From positions 56,482 through 120,481 of the forward strand of contig CAAGEZ010000017.1 in the NCBI GenBank assembly GCA_900768995.1: 64,000 nucleotides of DNA, read 5' to 3'. A model generated the notes under the pieces. That model was not told where the DNA came from. It ran no database searches and saw nothing but the letters and a program-made list of their open reading frames with translations. Within the stretch, counting starts at the first letter, position 1; every line of letters starts with the position of its first letter. Shown here in pieces: positions 8,401 through 16,996 of this stretch. This DNA is from Oscillospiraceae bacterium. GTDB taxonomy: Bacteria > Bacillota > Clostridia > Oscillospirales > Ruminococcaceae. Made by a program: the position numbers and the translations under genes.

Positions 8401-8431
8401 AGGCTTTCATAATTTTTCGTTATGAAAGCCT
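8401..8431 (-). terminator. Strong hairpin at the end of ispE, likely terminator before feoA
   Basis: Twelve-base perfect arms AGGCTTTCATAA and TTATGAAAGCCT overlap the ispE stop codon. Further imperfect pairing (CGGC with GCCG) extends the stem to about 8394-8444, after which the minus strand reads ATATTTTAT. There is no long T-run, so termination may be partial. Confidence 0.55.
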
Positions 8432-9265
8432 GCATAATGCCGTAAAATAATTCTTTTGTTTTAAGACTTTCTGTGCTTTGACGGCAACATTTTCCGACTC
8501 GAACAGCCCGAAAACCGCCGAACCGCTGCCCGTCATTGCCGAGCATACCGCACCGTTTTCTGTCATTATCCTTTTTATGTTCGTGACCTCTTCAAGGCTT
8601 GTCACATCATCAAAAATATTCCGACAGAATGGAGCAATATCGGTCAGCGAAGAAACATTTCCGAAGATTTGTTTTATCCCCGAAATGCCGATGCCACTGC
8701 CAAGAGAATCGATCTTGCCGAATGCTTCTGCCGTGCTGATGCCCGCCTTACCTTTTCCGATAAGTACACAGCCGCATATAGCAGGTAGTGGCTCAATTAT
8801 CTCGCCTATTCCCGTGCAGTAGCCGCAGCCGCCTTTTATGCAGAACGGAATATCTGCGCCTATCCTTGCACCTATTGAAATAAGCTCACCTTCGGAAAGT
8901 CCTGTCTCAAACAGTCGGTCAAGTCCTGTAAGAACGGCCGCACCGTCGGCACTTCCGCCGCCCATTCCCGCCTGTGACGGTATCCTTTTGATAATGTCTA
9001 TGCTGACTCCCCCACTGCTTATTCCTGTTTTATCAAAAAAAGCAGCGGCACATTTATATGCAATGTTTTTCTCATTACAGGGAATAAGCGGATCGGAACA
9101 GGATATTTCTATCCCGCTCCTGTCCGTTTTTTTCAGCGTTACCGTGTCACAAAGGGAGACCGTGTGCATAACGGTCTCAAGCAGATGATAGCCGTCAGCC
9201 CTTTTTCCCGTGACATCAAGATAAAGATTTATCTTTGCTTTTGCATTCAGAACAAGGCTGTCCAA
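8420..9265 (-). CDS. ispE: 4-diphosphocytidyl-2-C-methyl-D-erythritol kinase
   Basis: A 281-residue GHMP-family kinase of the MEP isoprenoid pathway; it phosphorylates the 2-hydroxyl of CDP-methylerythritol. The ATP-binding glycine motif PSQAGMGGGSAD is at residues 96-107, the substrate lysine is in AKAKINLYL (Lys11 region), and the catalytic aspartate is in GADIPFCI. The start is TTG at 9265, 7 bases after AAGGAG, with no ATG better placed. It is the last gene of the lrp-aminotransferase-papain-like-ispE transcript, separated from the previous gene by 13 bases. Confidence 0.95.
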   Translation of the reverse strand: MDSLVLNAKAKINLYLDVTGKRADGYHLLETVMHTVSLCDTVTLKKTDRSGIEISCSDPLIPCNEKNIAYKCAAAFFDKTGISSGGVSIDIIKRIPSQAGMGGGSADGAAVLTGLDRLFETGLSEGELISIGARIGADIPFCIKGGCGYCTGIGEIIEPLPAICGCVLIGKGKAGISTAEAFGKIDSLGSGIGISGIKQIFGNVSSLTDIAPFCRNIFDDVTSLEEVTNIKRIMTENGAVCSAMTGSGSAVFGLFESENVAVKAQKVLKQKNYFTALCRLS

Positions 9266-9278
9266 TGCGCCTCTCCTT

Positions 9279-9845
9279 TCAGCTTATAAAAAATCCGCAG
9301 ACGTAGCTTTCTTTCGGGCAGAAATCACCGATAGAGCGGACCTTTGAGGGCGTTCTGCGGTTGGAAAACCTGTTGCAGACATCAAATCCCTCTCCGTTAT
9401 TGACAACTGCCACATAATGAAGCAGTGAACGCTTTGGTTTTGCCACCCAGTAGCACAATATGCCCACTCTGACAGCTCCCATTACCTTTACAAAATCGTC
9501 ATAATCCGACGCTTTTACCGCAGGAATACGGCATTTTTTGAAAAGCTCCTCTGCCTTTCTGTGATCAGTGCCGAAGATACCGCCAAGCCTCAGAGCATAG
9601 CAGTCAATGCCAAGAGCAATGAGGGAAATGTCAGTTTTGTGCCCTGCCGAAAGCAGTGCATTGTATATTGCAATAGCTCCGCAGCCGTTGTGGGACATCT
9701 TGCAAAGTCCCATACGGTAATTTGAAACGGCGCATTTTCTCTGCCCGTTTATAAGCCCCGCAGGCTTGCGCATATGACTGTTTTTCTCATAATTGCGCCT
9801 TGCAAGGGAGGGAGCTTTTTCAAGAAGCTCATCTGCGGTCATCAT
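9279..9845 (-). CDS. Unassigned 188-residue protein with papain/C39-like motifs
   Basis: I do not recognise a named family. The segment HNGCGAIAIYNALLSAG puts a Cys at the start of a helix, and LHYVAVVNNGEGFDVCN supplies a His and a downstream polar residue. This is the pattern of C39-like papain-fold proteins, as in the gene at 3633-4457, but without a signal peptide or membrane helix, so it is cytoplasmic. Its start overlaps the aminotransferase stop by one base (TGATG) and it precedes ispE by 13 bases, so it belongs to that operon. A peptidase or bacteriocin-like-peptide function is only a guess from the motif. Confidence 0.7.
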   Translation of the reverse strand: MMTADELLEKAPSLARRNYEKNSHMRKPAGLINGQRKCAVSNYRMGLCKMSHNGCGAIAIYNALLSAGHKTDISLIALGIDCYALRLGGIFGTDHRKAEELFKKCRIPAVKASDYDDFVKVMGAVRVGILCYWVAKPKRSLLHYVAVVNNGEGFDVCNRFSNRRTPSKVRSIGDFCPKESYVCGFFIS

Positions 9846-11035
9846 CAGCCGTTTTCCTTTTTCTGCTTGTCCAGATCGGCAAGGAATTCCTTGATTCGGT
9901 CTATGGCGGTCATAATGTGCTTAAGGGAGTATGCATAGGAGATTCGGATATATCCCTCGCCGCACTCACCGAATGCATTTCCGGGAACTACCGCAACATT
10001 ATGCTCATAAACCAGTCTCTCGCAGAACTCTTCACTTGTAAGTCCGGTTGACTTGATGCTTGGGAATACATAGAATGCACCCTTTGGCTCAAAGCAGGTA
10101 AGGCCGATATCATTGAGTGCCTTTACAAGCCATCTTCTGCGCATATCGTACTCATCACGCATTTTTACGATGTCCTCATCGCAGTTTTCCAGAGCCTCAA
10201 CAGCAGCGTACTGAGAAACCGTGGGGCTGCTCATAATGCCGTACTGATGGATCTTCAGCATCTGCTTGATAATGGGCTTGGGACCTGCAACATAACCAAG
10301 TCTCCAACCTGTCATAGCATATGCCTTTGAGAAGCCGTTAACGTAAATAGTGTGCTCCTTCATACCCTCAATTTCAATAATTGAGCAGTGCTTTGTGCCA
10401 TATGTAAGAGAACTGTATATCTCATCGGAAAGAATGAGGATATTCGTATCACGAATAACCTCAGCAATTGCTTCAAGGTCGCTTCTTTCCATTATCGCAC
10501 CTGTTGGATTGTTGGGGAAGGGAAGGATAAGCAGCTTAGTCTTATCGGTTATCTTTTCACGGAGCATTTCGGGTGTGAGTCTGAACTGAGTTTCCTCAGT
10601 GGTCTGAACCGAAACGGGAACACCGCCGCAAAGCGATACTATAGGAGCATAGCAGACAAAGCAGGGTTCAACGATAAGAACCTCGTCGCCGCTCTCAATA
10701 AGTGTTCTTATTGAGATATCAATGCCCTCAGAGCCGCCTACTGTAACGATTATCTCGTCATTCTCGCAGTATGAAACTCCTGTATTTTTGCGGATATTCT
10801 CGCTGATAGCCTTTCTCAGCTCTGCAAGTCCCGAATTTGCCGTATATTTTGTCTTGCCCTTTTCAAGGGAAGTTATAGCTGCCTGTCTTACATTCCAAGG
10901 AGTCTGAAAATCAGGCTCACCAACACCCAGAGATATAACATTATCCATCTGAGCAGCAATATCAAAAAATTTTCTTATTCCCGAGGGCTTCATTACCCTG
11001 CATTTTTCGGAAATAAGCTTATCGTAATCTATCAC
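9845..11035 (-). CDS. Pyridoxal-phosphate aminotransferase, class I/II
   Basis: A 396-residue fold-type I aminotransferase of the aspartate/aromatic subgroup. Visible motifs are ISLGVGEPDF at the N-terminus, FPNNPTG, DEIYSSLTY, the PLP lysine in NGFSKAYAMTGWRLGY and the carboxylate-binding arginine in GYIRISYA. The substrate (aspartate, aromatic or branched-chain) cannot be decided by eye. It begins with GTG and overlaps the end of the Lrp gene by four bases (GTGA), indicating coupled translation. Pairing with an Lrp/AsnC regulator is common and suggests amino-acid-responsive control. Confidence 0.93.
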   Translation of the reverse strand: MIDYDKLISEKCRVMKPSGIRKFFDIAAQMDNVISLGVGEPDFQTPWNVRQAAITSLEKGKTKYTANSGLAELRKAISENIRKNTGVSYCENDEIIVTVGGSEGIDISIRTLIESGDEVLIVEPCFVCYAPIVSLCGGVPVSVQTTEETQFRLTPEMLREKITDKTKLLILPFPNNPTGAIMERSDLEAIAEVIRDTNILILSDEIYSSLTYGTKHCSIIEIEGMKEHTIYVNGFSKAYAMTGWRLGYVAGPKPIIKQMLKIHQYGIMSSPTVSQYAAVEALENCDEDIVKMRDEYDMRRRWLVKALNDIGLTCFEPKGAFYVFPSIKSTGLTSEEFCERLVYEHNVAVVPGNAFGECGEGYIRISYAYSLKHIMTAIDRIKEFLADLDKQKKENG

Positions 11036-11511
11036 GGAGATACGAAGCCCCTTTCATCTGCGGCTTCCTTTTCAATGAAGAAGCCTTGTTCCTTGTACTG
11101 CTTGAGTACGAAATGTGTGGAGGTAGAAATTACACCCTCCATAGAGGAAAGCCTCTGAGCCACAAAGAGAGCGATCTCCTTGTAGTTTGTTCCTCTAAGC
11201 GTAACGGCAAGGTCGAATGAGCCTGACATAAGTGTCACGGAATCGACCTCGTCAAATTCCATTATCTTGCGGGCAAGCTCGTCAAAGCCAAATTCCTTTT
11301 TGGGCTTTACCTTTACCTCAATAAACGCAGTTACCGAGTTTTTATCCGCCAGTTCATCATTTATAATAGCGTTATAGCCCTTGATAACGCCTTTTTTCTC
11401 GTAATCGGCTATCCGTGCCGCGACTTCTTCGGGGGTAATTCCCAGCATTACCGCCAGCTGTTCGTCAGAAAGTCTTGCATTTCCCTTTAAAAGCTTGATG
11501 AGAGAATCCAT
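11032..11511 (-). CDS. Lrp/AsnC family transcriptional regulator
   Basis: A 159-residue protein with an N-terminal winged helix-turn-helix (SDEQLAVMLGITPEEVAARIADYEKKGVI split across residues 15-45) and a C-terminal RAM/AsnC effector domain (FIEVKVKP, DLAVTLRGTNYKEI). Such proteins bind amino acids and control nearby metabolic genes. It is the first gene of the operon with the aminotransferase, and GGAAGGAT precedes the ATG. The promoter is 55 bases upstream and sits back-to-back with that of pduL. Confidence 0.93.
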   Translation of the reverse strand: MDSLIKLLKGNARLSDEQLAVMLGITPEEVAARIADYEKKGVIKGYNAIINDELADKNSVTAFIEVKVKPKKEFGFDELARKIMEFDEVDSVTLMSGSFDLAVTLRGTNYKEIALFVAQRLSSMEGVISTSTHFVLKQYKEQGFFIEKEAADERGFVSP

Positions 11512-11565
11512 AATAATCCTTCCTTTCTTTGGATACCCGAAATCATTTCTCAGATATACTACTTT

Positions 11566-11594
11566 ATTATACTCTATTTTATGTCATTTGTCTA
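11566..11594 (-). promoter_or_regulatory. Sigma-A promoter for the lrp operon
   Basis: On the minus strand TAGACA (11594-11589) and TATAAT (11571-11566) are 17 bp apart. Confidence 0.78.
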
Positions 11595-11650
11595 TAGATT
11601 TTTATTAATTTTTGCGTCAAACTGTCAATTCAAACTTAACAATACACCAC

Positions 11651-11678
11651 TTGACATTTTGCATCATAGTGGTATAAT
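11651..11678 (+). promoter_or_regulatory. Sigma-A promoter for pduL
   Basis: Consensus TTGACA (11651-11656) and TATAAT (11673-11678) are separated by 16 bp, diverging from the lrp promoter. Confidence 0.8.
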
Positions 11679-11748
11679 GGATATAGAGTTGGCAGATATC
11701 GCCTGTTTTCGGCATATCTCCATAAATTTTGAAAGGTTGGTATTTAAT

Positions 11749-12327
11749 ATGTCAGCAGAATTTATCGTTGAAACCTCTGCACGTCACGTTCACGTTACAC
11801 AGGAAGCTCTTGAGATCCTTTTCGGCAAGGGCGCAACACTTACTAAGAAGAAGGATCTTTCTCAGCCCGGTCAGTTTGCTTCCGAGCAGAGAGTTGAAGT
11901 TGTAGGTCCTAAGAAGTCCCTCGCAAACGTTTCTATCCTCGGACCCGTAAGAAGCGCAAATCAGGTGGAGCTTTCCGCTACCGATGCACGTTCTATCGGA
12001 ATCGCAGCTCCTATCAGAGAGAGCGGAGATGTTGCTGGTTCAGGTGCCTGTAAGCTGGTTGGCCCCTGCGGCGAGGTTGAGCTTTCCGAGGGCGTTATCG
12101 TTGCAAAGCGTCATATCCACCTCACTCCCGCAGACGCTGAGGAGCTTGGCGTTAAGGACAAGGAAATTGTTTGGGTAAAGATCGATACTGAGGGAAGAAA
12201 AGCTATCCTCGGTGATGTTGTTTGCCGTGTATCTGACAAGTTTGCAAGAGCTATGCACATCGACACCGATGAGGCAAATGCTATTTCCGCTCACCCCGGT
12301 CTCACTGGCACAATCTACAAGATGTAA
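11749..12327 (+). CDS. pduL: PduL-type phosphate acyltransferase
   Basis: A 192-residue phosphotransacylase of the PduL family, which interconverts acyl-CoA and acyl-phosphate (acetyl or propionyl). Two tandem barrels are visible, each with the zinc-binding His motif: SARHVHVTQEAL near the start and AKRHIHLTPADA near residue 125. There is no shell-targeting extension and no microcompartment gene nearby, so it probably acts as a housekeeping phosphotransacetylase in acetate formation. The frame stays open upstream to 11581, but the ATG at 11749 follows AAAGG and lies downstream of the promoter. A terminator follows. No acetate kinase gene is in the window. Confidence 0.92.
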   Translation: MSAEFIVETSARHVHVTQEALEILFGKGATLTKKKDLSQPGQFASEQRVEVVGPKKSLANVSILGPVRSANQVELSATDARSIGIAAPIRESGDVAGSGACKLVGPCGEVELSEGVIVAKRHIHLTPADAEELGVKDKEIVWVKIDTEGRKAILGDVVCRVSDKFARAMHIDTDEANAISAHPGLTGTIYKM

Positions 12328-12343
12328 TTTTACCTTAATACAT

Positions 12344-12382
12344 AAAAGGGCTTCTGCATTTTTCGTGCAGAAGCCCTTTTTT
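12344..12382 (+). terminator. Terminator after pduL, shared with the convergent gene
   Basis: Fifteen-base arms AAAAGGGCTTCTGCA and TGCAGAAGCCCTTTT enclose a 7-base loop, with T after the stem on both strands. It can terminate both converging transcripts. Confidence 0.88.
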
Positions 12383-13707
12383 CATTCAGATATTGTTTCG
12401 GAGGAATTATCACTTATATCAGGTTCAATCAGCATTCCGCTGCTGTCGATAAGCTGCATATAAACAGGCTCGCTGCTGCAAGTACCGATAACCGAGTCTT
12501 TGCCAAGGCTGTCCCCTGTTGATACAAAAAGCTCGTTTAACCCCGATATAAGTATAGTATTGCAGTTTGGAAGCTCATCAGATTCGCTGTAATTCTCAAG
12601 GTCAACAGCGGCGCAAAGCTCACCGTTAACAGTCTCACCCGCAAAAATTACAGTACCCGAAATATTCGGCATAAATGAAAAATACTGCTCATTATCAAAA
12701 ATCAGCAAGGTTTTGTCCGTCTCCCCCGATGCCGTAACGCCATAGCGAACTTTTTCAAATTCGGCATTCGGCATAATGTCACTTAGTGAAATCTGTGAAA
12801 CGGCGGTATCGTTATCCTGATAATGATAAGCATAATTTGATGTATTAACATATGATATCAGCTTTTCATTCATCACATCGTCTGAGGATTCAAGATAATA
12901 TTTGCCGACTGATTCCGTATCATTGTCAACTGTCAATGTATCAGCTTCAAGAATATCAAATAAGCTTGATCTATACCTGCCGCCGTCATATATAAGCCAG
13001 CCGTTATCAGTTCTTTCAGCAAAAAAATCTGTCAAATGATCCGTATGGTGAATGTTGTCATCATTATGTGTATGCACAAACAGCGGCATAATATATTCTC
13101 TGCCGATCTGAAGCTCTCTTTCTGTGGGATATATCGGTACCGAAACAACGAGTGTTCCGTCAATGCTTGCCTCCATATCAAGCATAAATGAATCGTCAGC
13201 ATAAGCCTCCAGCGGCTTTATTGTGTACTTTATTTCTGAACTGTCATATACCTTTGAAACCACATTGAACCTTAATATCCACTGCCAGTCAACTGTAACA
13301 TCGTCCTCTTCAATAACACCGATGTTATTTGTCAATATTTCAGCTGCAAGGTTGCTGTCCCCGGATATATTATATTCAAACCTGTCTGTAAGCTCTGAAA
13401 GTTTTTGCACAGGACTGTTCTCCTCGATATATTCCGTAAGCTCGGGAGACACATTTCCTGTGCTCTTGCTCATAACAGAATCGGACTCAATGCCCTTTGT
13501 GCTGATATAAGCCATTGCCGCAAAAACCGCAATGCCTATCACTGCCGCCGCTGAACACATTACCGCAAAACGGCTGCGATTGTAGGTCGTTTTTATCTTT
13601 CGCTTGGCAATAAGTTCATTTTTCTCAAATCTGAACAGACTGTCAAAATCGGCAGGCTTTCCTGCAATGCGGTCAAACTGTTCGCTGTATTTTTTGTTCC
13701 TGCTCAT
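12382..13707 (-). CDS. Probable membrane anti-sigma factor with degenerate LytM-like extracytoplasmic domain
   Basis: A 441-residue protein that starts 4 bases before the end of the ECF sigma gene (ATGA overlap). A short cytoplasmic N-terminus of about 45 residues is followed by one membrane helix (FAVMCSAAAVIGIAVFAAMAY) and a large outside domain. The cytoplasmic part has no HxxxCxxC zinc motif, so it is not a classical ZAS anti-sigma factor. Near the C-terminus the order GTVIFAGE, LFVSTGD, DSVIG, PVYMQLID and GMLIEP parallels an M23/LytM barrel, but the catalytic His residues are absent. The role as an anti-sigma factor is inferred from the operon; sequence alone does not prove it. A shared terminator follows. 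Confidence 0.75.
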   Translation of the reverse strand: MSRNKKYSEQFDRIAGKPADFDSLFRFEKNELIAKRKIKTTYNRSRFAVMCSAAAVIGIAVFAAMAYISTKGIESDSVMSKSTGNVSPELTEYIEENSPVQKLSELTDRFEYNISGDSNLAAEILTNNIGVIEEDDVTVDWQWILRFNVVSKVYDSSEIKYTIKPLEAYADDSFMLDMEASIDGTLVVSVPIYPTERELQIGREYIMPLFVHTHNDDNIHHTDHLTDFFAERTDNGWLIYDGGRYRSSLFDILEADTLTVDNDTESVGKYYLESSDDVMNEKLISYVNTSNYAYHYQDNDTAVSQISLSDIMPNAEFEKVRYGVTASGETDKTLLIFDNEQYFSFMPNISGTVIFAGETVNGELCAAVDLENYSESDELPNCNTILISGLNELFVSTGDSLGKDSVIGTCSSEPVYMQLIDSSGMLIEPDISDNSSETISE

Positions 13708-14192
13708 ACCGTTTCCTCCTTTAGAAGCTTTTTCAGTTTTTCCCTGCCCCGCATTATCCTTACCCTGACCGTCGATTCTTTCATTTTAAGAAGTCCCGCA
13801 ATTTCCGCCGTTGAAAAGCCTTCATAATAAAACAGATGCAGTGGCACCCGATCCTTTTCGGGCAACTTCATAACCGCATAAAACAGATCGCTTTTCTCTC
13901 CGAAATCTTCATTATATGAACCCTCTTCGGAAAGATCACAGGCGGTCGTTTTAGAAAACCAGGCTGACCTGAGCGTATTTCGGCAGGTATTGACGGTGAC
14001 AGTTATAAGCCACGGTCTGATGTGAGCATCATCGGTGAGCTTATCCATATTCTGATAAAATTTCAAAAAGACCTCCTGCATAATGTCATTTGCATCGGCA
14101 CTGTTTTTCATCATCGAAAATGCCACCGCATAAACCGTTTTGCTGTATAGTTCAAAGCAGCTGCGAAAATGCTGCTGACCTGTCTTGTTCAT
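13704..14192 (-). CDS. ECF-type RNA polymerase sigma factor
   Basis: A 162-residue group 4 sigma factor. Region 2 is at about 10-80 (DANDIMQEVFLKFYQN, then HIRPWLITVTVNTCRN). Region 4 is at about 105-155 (LPEKDRVPLHLFYYEGFSTAEIA, then ESTVRVRIMRGREKL). It overlaps the membrane protein gene downstream by four bases, the usual arrangement of an ECF sigma factor and its anti-sigma factor. The start ATG has AGGGGGTGAG upstream. A putative ECF-type promoter sits in the leader, suggesting autoregulation. Confidence 0.93.
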   Translation of the reverse strand: MNKTGQQHFRSCFELYSKTVYAVAFSMMKNSADANDIMQEVFLKFYQNMDKLTDDAHIRPWLITVTVNTCRNTLRSAWFSKTTACDLSEEGSYNEDFGEKSDLFYAVMKLPEKDRVPLHLFYYEGFSTAEIAGLLKMKESTVRVRIMRGREKLKKLLKEETV

Positions 14193-14222
14193 CTGTTTCT
14201 CACCCCCTGTTTTTTACTCTCT

Positions 14223-14258
14223 GATAATAATACAACCGAGCAGCCAAAAATGTTACAA
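14223..14258 (-). promoter_or_regulatory. Candidate ECF-type promoter of the first sigma operon
   Basis: On the minus strand TTGTAACATTT (14258-14248) is followed by the A/T-rich TGTATTATTAT. The same TTGT-ACATTT element occurs before the other ECF sigma gene at 55961-55971, supporting a shared ECF -35 element. Confidence 0.5.
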
Positions 14259-14279
14259 TCCGATTGGATTATTTTATAA

Positions 14280-14316
14280 AAATAAGCGGGCCGCAGATTT
14301 TTTCTCTGCGACCCGC
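14280..14316 (-). terminator. Terminator of the Cache-GGDEF-EAL gene
   Basis: Twelve-base arms GCGGGCCGCAGA and TCTGCGACCCGC (one G-U pair in the RNA) enclose a 7-base loop and are followed on the minus strand by TTATTTTTAT. Confidence 0.82.
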
Positions 14317-14330
14317 AAGAAGTCTGTGTA

Positions 14331-16814
14331 TTACTGACCTGCCTGGTGCTTTTCACGTTCAAGTCTTTCAGCCGCCAGCTTGTTGGAATTTTCTTCAAGA
14401 GAACGTCTGCTTGGCTTGTGCAGCTCTTCATATGTCTCAACAAATTCCATTGCATCGGAAGCGTTGAGAGGCTTGCTCATAAGAAAGCCCTGAATGTAGT
14501 CACACTTCATTTCAGCAAGTATGTTGTACTGCTCAATGGATTCAACGCCCTCAACAACAGTCTTGATACCGAGGTTCTTGACCATATCAATGATAGAGCC
14601 TGTTATCTGATAATCCTTGTGCTTGCTGCATATCTCGTCAACAAAGGACTTATCGACTTTGAGTGTCTTAATGGGCATATCCTTGAGATATCCGAATGAA
14701 GAGTATCCTGTTCCGAAATCATCAAGAGCAAGGGCGATTCCCATATCGGCAAGCTTCTGAATGGTATCATTGTTGCCGTCAATAAATTCAACAAGGCTTG
14801 TTTCGGTAATTTCCACCTGAATATTAGCGGGATTTACCTGGAACACGTTGATAGTGCGGCGAACCTTGTCAAGGAAGTCCTTCTTTTTGAGCTGAACGGG
14901 AGAAACGTTTATAGACATAATAATGTCGGGGTTTATCTCGTTCATACGCTTTAGGAAACGGCAGCCTGTTTCAAATATCCATGTTCCTATCTCAACGATC
15001 GCACCGGTCTCCTCTGCTATCTGAACAAATGTAAAGGGAGGTACGCTTCCAAGCTCCTCAGACTCCCACCTTACAAGGACTTCAAAGCCGTGGATATCGC
15101 CGTTCTGAACGGAAATAATGGGCTGGAAGTTAAGAAACATCTCGTTATTTTCAAGGGCCTTATTGAGCTTCTGAGCAATAGTCGCCTTGCTGAGAACGGT
15201 CTGATGAAGAGCAGCGTTATAATAGGAGGTTCTTCCCTTGCCCTTTTCCTTTGCACGGCTCATTGCGATGTCTGCGTCCCTGAGCAGCATATCGGGGTTG
15301 GTATCATCATCTGGATAAATTGAAATACCAACCGAAAACTGCACATAAAGCTTGTCGTTGAGAATCTCGATAGGCTCGATAAACTCATTTCTCAGATTGA
15401 TGATAAGTTCATCGATTATGCCGAAATCATCGTTTAGATCAGCAAGGATAACAAATTCATCGCCGCTGAATCTGAATACTCTGGAAACTACCTTTTTCAG
15501 TCTCTGACCGAATATTTTAAGAAACTCATCGCCCTGACGATGACCGAGAGTTTCGGTTATCCACTTGAAATTGTCAATGTCTATGAAAAGGAGCGCAAAT
15601 CTCTTTCTCGACTCGTCCCTGCTGACGATAAGGTCTTCTATGTATTCATAAAGCTTGTAGCGGTTCTGGAGGCCTGTGGTGGGGTCGAGAGTCATATAAT
15701 CGTTGATGACTGCGTTTTTATCCTGCAAGGTCTGAGCAAGGTCATCAACAGACTTTGCAATAAGACCTATCTCATTTTCAGAGGAGGAATTTATTCTGAA
15801 ATTATAATTGCCCGCTGAGATCTCCGCAATTGAATTGGAGATCTCGGGGATATCCTTTGCCTCGTGGCGGATAACATTGAGCGTTGCAATAAGCTCGAGG
15901 ACGAAAAGACAGGCTAGAATGATTATCTGCTGAGAATACATTCTTGTGAAGCTGCCGTCAGCGACCTTTCCGTCAAATACGGTAAGAACTTTGAGACCGC
16001 CGAAGGACATCTGGCACATAGCATAGCTTGTAGTCTTGCCTGATTTAAATTCGGTGATACTGCCGTTGTTCTCAACATTTTCGGCAAGCGTAGTCAGGTC
16101 ATAGTCAGAGCTTACGAGCAGAGAACTCAGCTCCTGCACCTTTTCTGGAGTGCAGAGCACATTGCCTGCATTGTCATAAACAACCGAATACACGCCATCA
16201 TTTCTAAGTCTTGCGGATATTTTATCGGAAATAACATCAGCCGAAAGCTCAATTCCCGCACAGCCCACAAATTCGCCGTCAAGTCTTACGGGCATTACAA
16301 TAACTATCTGAGAAGCGCAGTCAACAAAGCGCTTGTATGAGCTGTTCATCACGAAAATAATGGGACTGTCGGACGATGAATTTTCCGCATCTGAAAACCA
16401 TTCGTAATCCTCGGGAGAGATATTGCCGGTGACGCCGTTATTAGCAAAGAAACTGCCGTTATTTTCGGAAACACACCATATTGCCGCAGGTTTACCCGAG
16501 CATATCATAATTTTGTCCATACTCTCAAAGACCTGCTGAGGGTCGGCTGACGATGAGTCATTCAGAAGCTTTGCCGTCTCAGTTCCACCGGCAAGGAGAC
16601 GTACAGCGTCGGACATATTGTTTATGTAATCGGTAATTGCATCGGAGGCCGCTTGTGACGAATCCGTTATTACCGAATTAACATCACCGCTTATATTGCT
16701 TTTTGTTATGATGTAAGTCATTCCCACGAACAGGATAATAAAGATAACGTTAAAAATGGTTATGAGAGCGATAATGTGTTTAATAAAGCTTGTCTTAAAA
16801 GCATTTTTTACCAT
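14331..16814 (-). CDS. Membrane c-di-GMP turnover protein: Cache, HAMP, GGDEF, EAL
   Basis: An 827-residue sensor. The first membrane helix is near residues 12-35, followed by an extracytoplasmic dCache-like domain to about 270, a second helix (QQIIILACLFVLELIATL), a HAMP linker, then GGDEF and EAL domains. The GGDEF site reads SGDEF (RFSGDEFVIL), a variant that may be weakly active or regulatory. The EAL domain looks intact: EVLVRW, the Asn of SINVSPVQL, the Glu of ITETSL, DDFGTGYSS, the Lys of VDKSFV and the Glu of EGVES. Net phosphodiesterase activity is therefore likely. ATG 16814 follows GGGGAA. An in-frame ATG at 16880 lacks a ribosome site and would leave only a few bases of leader. 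Confidence 0.9.
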   Translation of the reverse strand: MVKNAFKTSFIKHIIALITIFNVIFIILFVGMTYIITKSNISGDVNSVITDSSQAASDAITDYINNMSDAVRLLAGGTETAKLLNDSSSADPQQVFESMDKIMICSGKPAAIWCVSENNGSFFANNGVTGNISPEDYEWFSDAENSSSDSPIIFVMNSSYKRFVDCASQIVIVMPVRLDGEFVGCAGIELSADVISDKISARLRNDGVYSVVYDNAGNVLCTPEKVQELSSLLVSSDYDLTTLAENVENNGSITEFKSGKTTSYAMCQMSFGGLKVLTVFDGKVADGSFTRMYSQQIIILACLFVLELIATLNVIRHEAKDIPEISNSIAEISAGNYNFRINSSSENEIGLIAKSVDDLAQTLQDKNAVINDYMTLDPTTGLQNRYKLYEYIEDLIVSRDESRKRFALLFIDIDNFKWITETLGHRQGDEFLKIFGQRLKKVVSRVFRFSGDEFVILADLNDDFGIIDELIINLRNEFIEPIEILNDKLYVQFSVGISIYPDDDTNPDMLLRDADIAMSRAKEKGKGRTSYYNAALHQTVLSKATIAQKLNKALENNEMFLNFQPIISVQNGDIHGFEVLVRWESEELGSVPPFTFVQIAEETGAIVEIGTWIFETGCRFLKRMNEINPDIIMSINVSPVQLKKKDFLDKVRRTINVFQVNPANIQVEITETSLVEFIDGNNDTIQKLADMGIALALDDFGTGYSSFGYLKDMPIKTLKVDKSFVDEICSKHKDYQITGSIIDMVKNLGIKTVVEGVESIEQYNILAEMKCDYIQGFLMSKPLNASDAMEFVETYEELHKPSRRSLEENSNKLAAERLEREKHQAGQ

Positions 16815-16895
16815 AAACTTCCCCGTTTCTGCGGCTTTCCGCACAGGTCCTGCCTGTATGCGGCAATATTTCCCGCCCATTCACATATCTTTTTA

Positions 16896-16924
16896 AGTAT
16901 ATCATAAAAGAATTAATTTTTCAA
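16896..16924 (-). promoter_or_regulatory. Sigma-A promoter for the Cache-GGDEF-EAL gene
   Basis: On the minus strand TTGAAA (16924-16919) and TATACT (16901-16896) are 17 bp apart. Confidence 0.75.
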
Positions 16925-16996
16925 TAGAAATGTAAAAATATTGTACTCTTTAACAAAAAATTTATGCACTTTACAGCATTTTATATATGGTATTTT

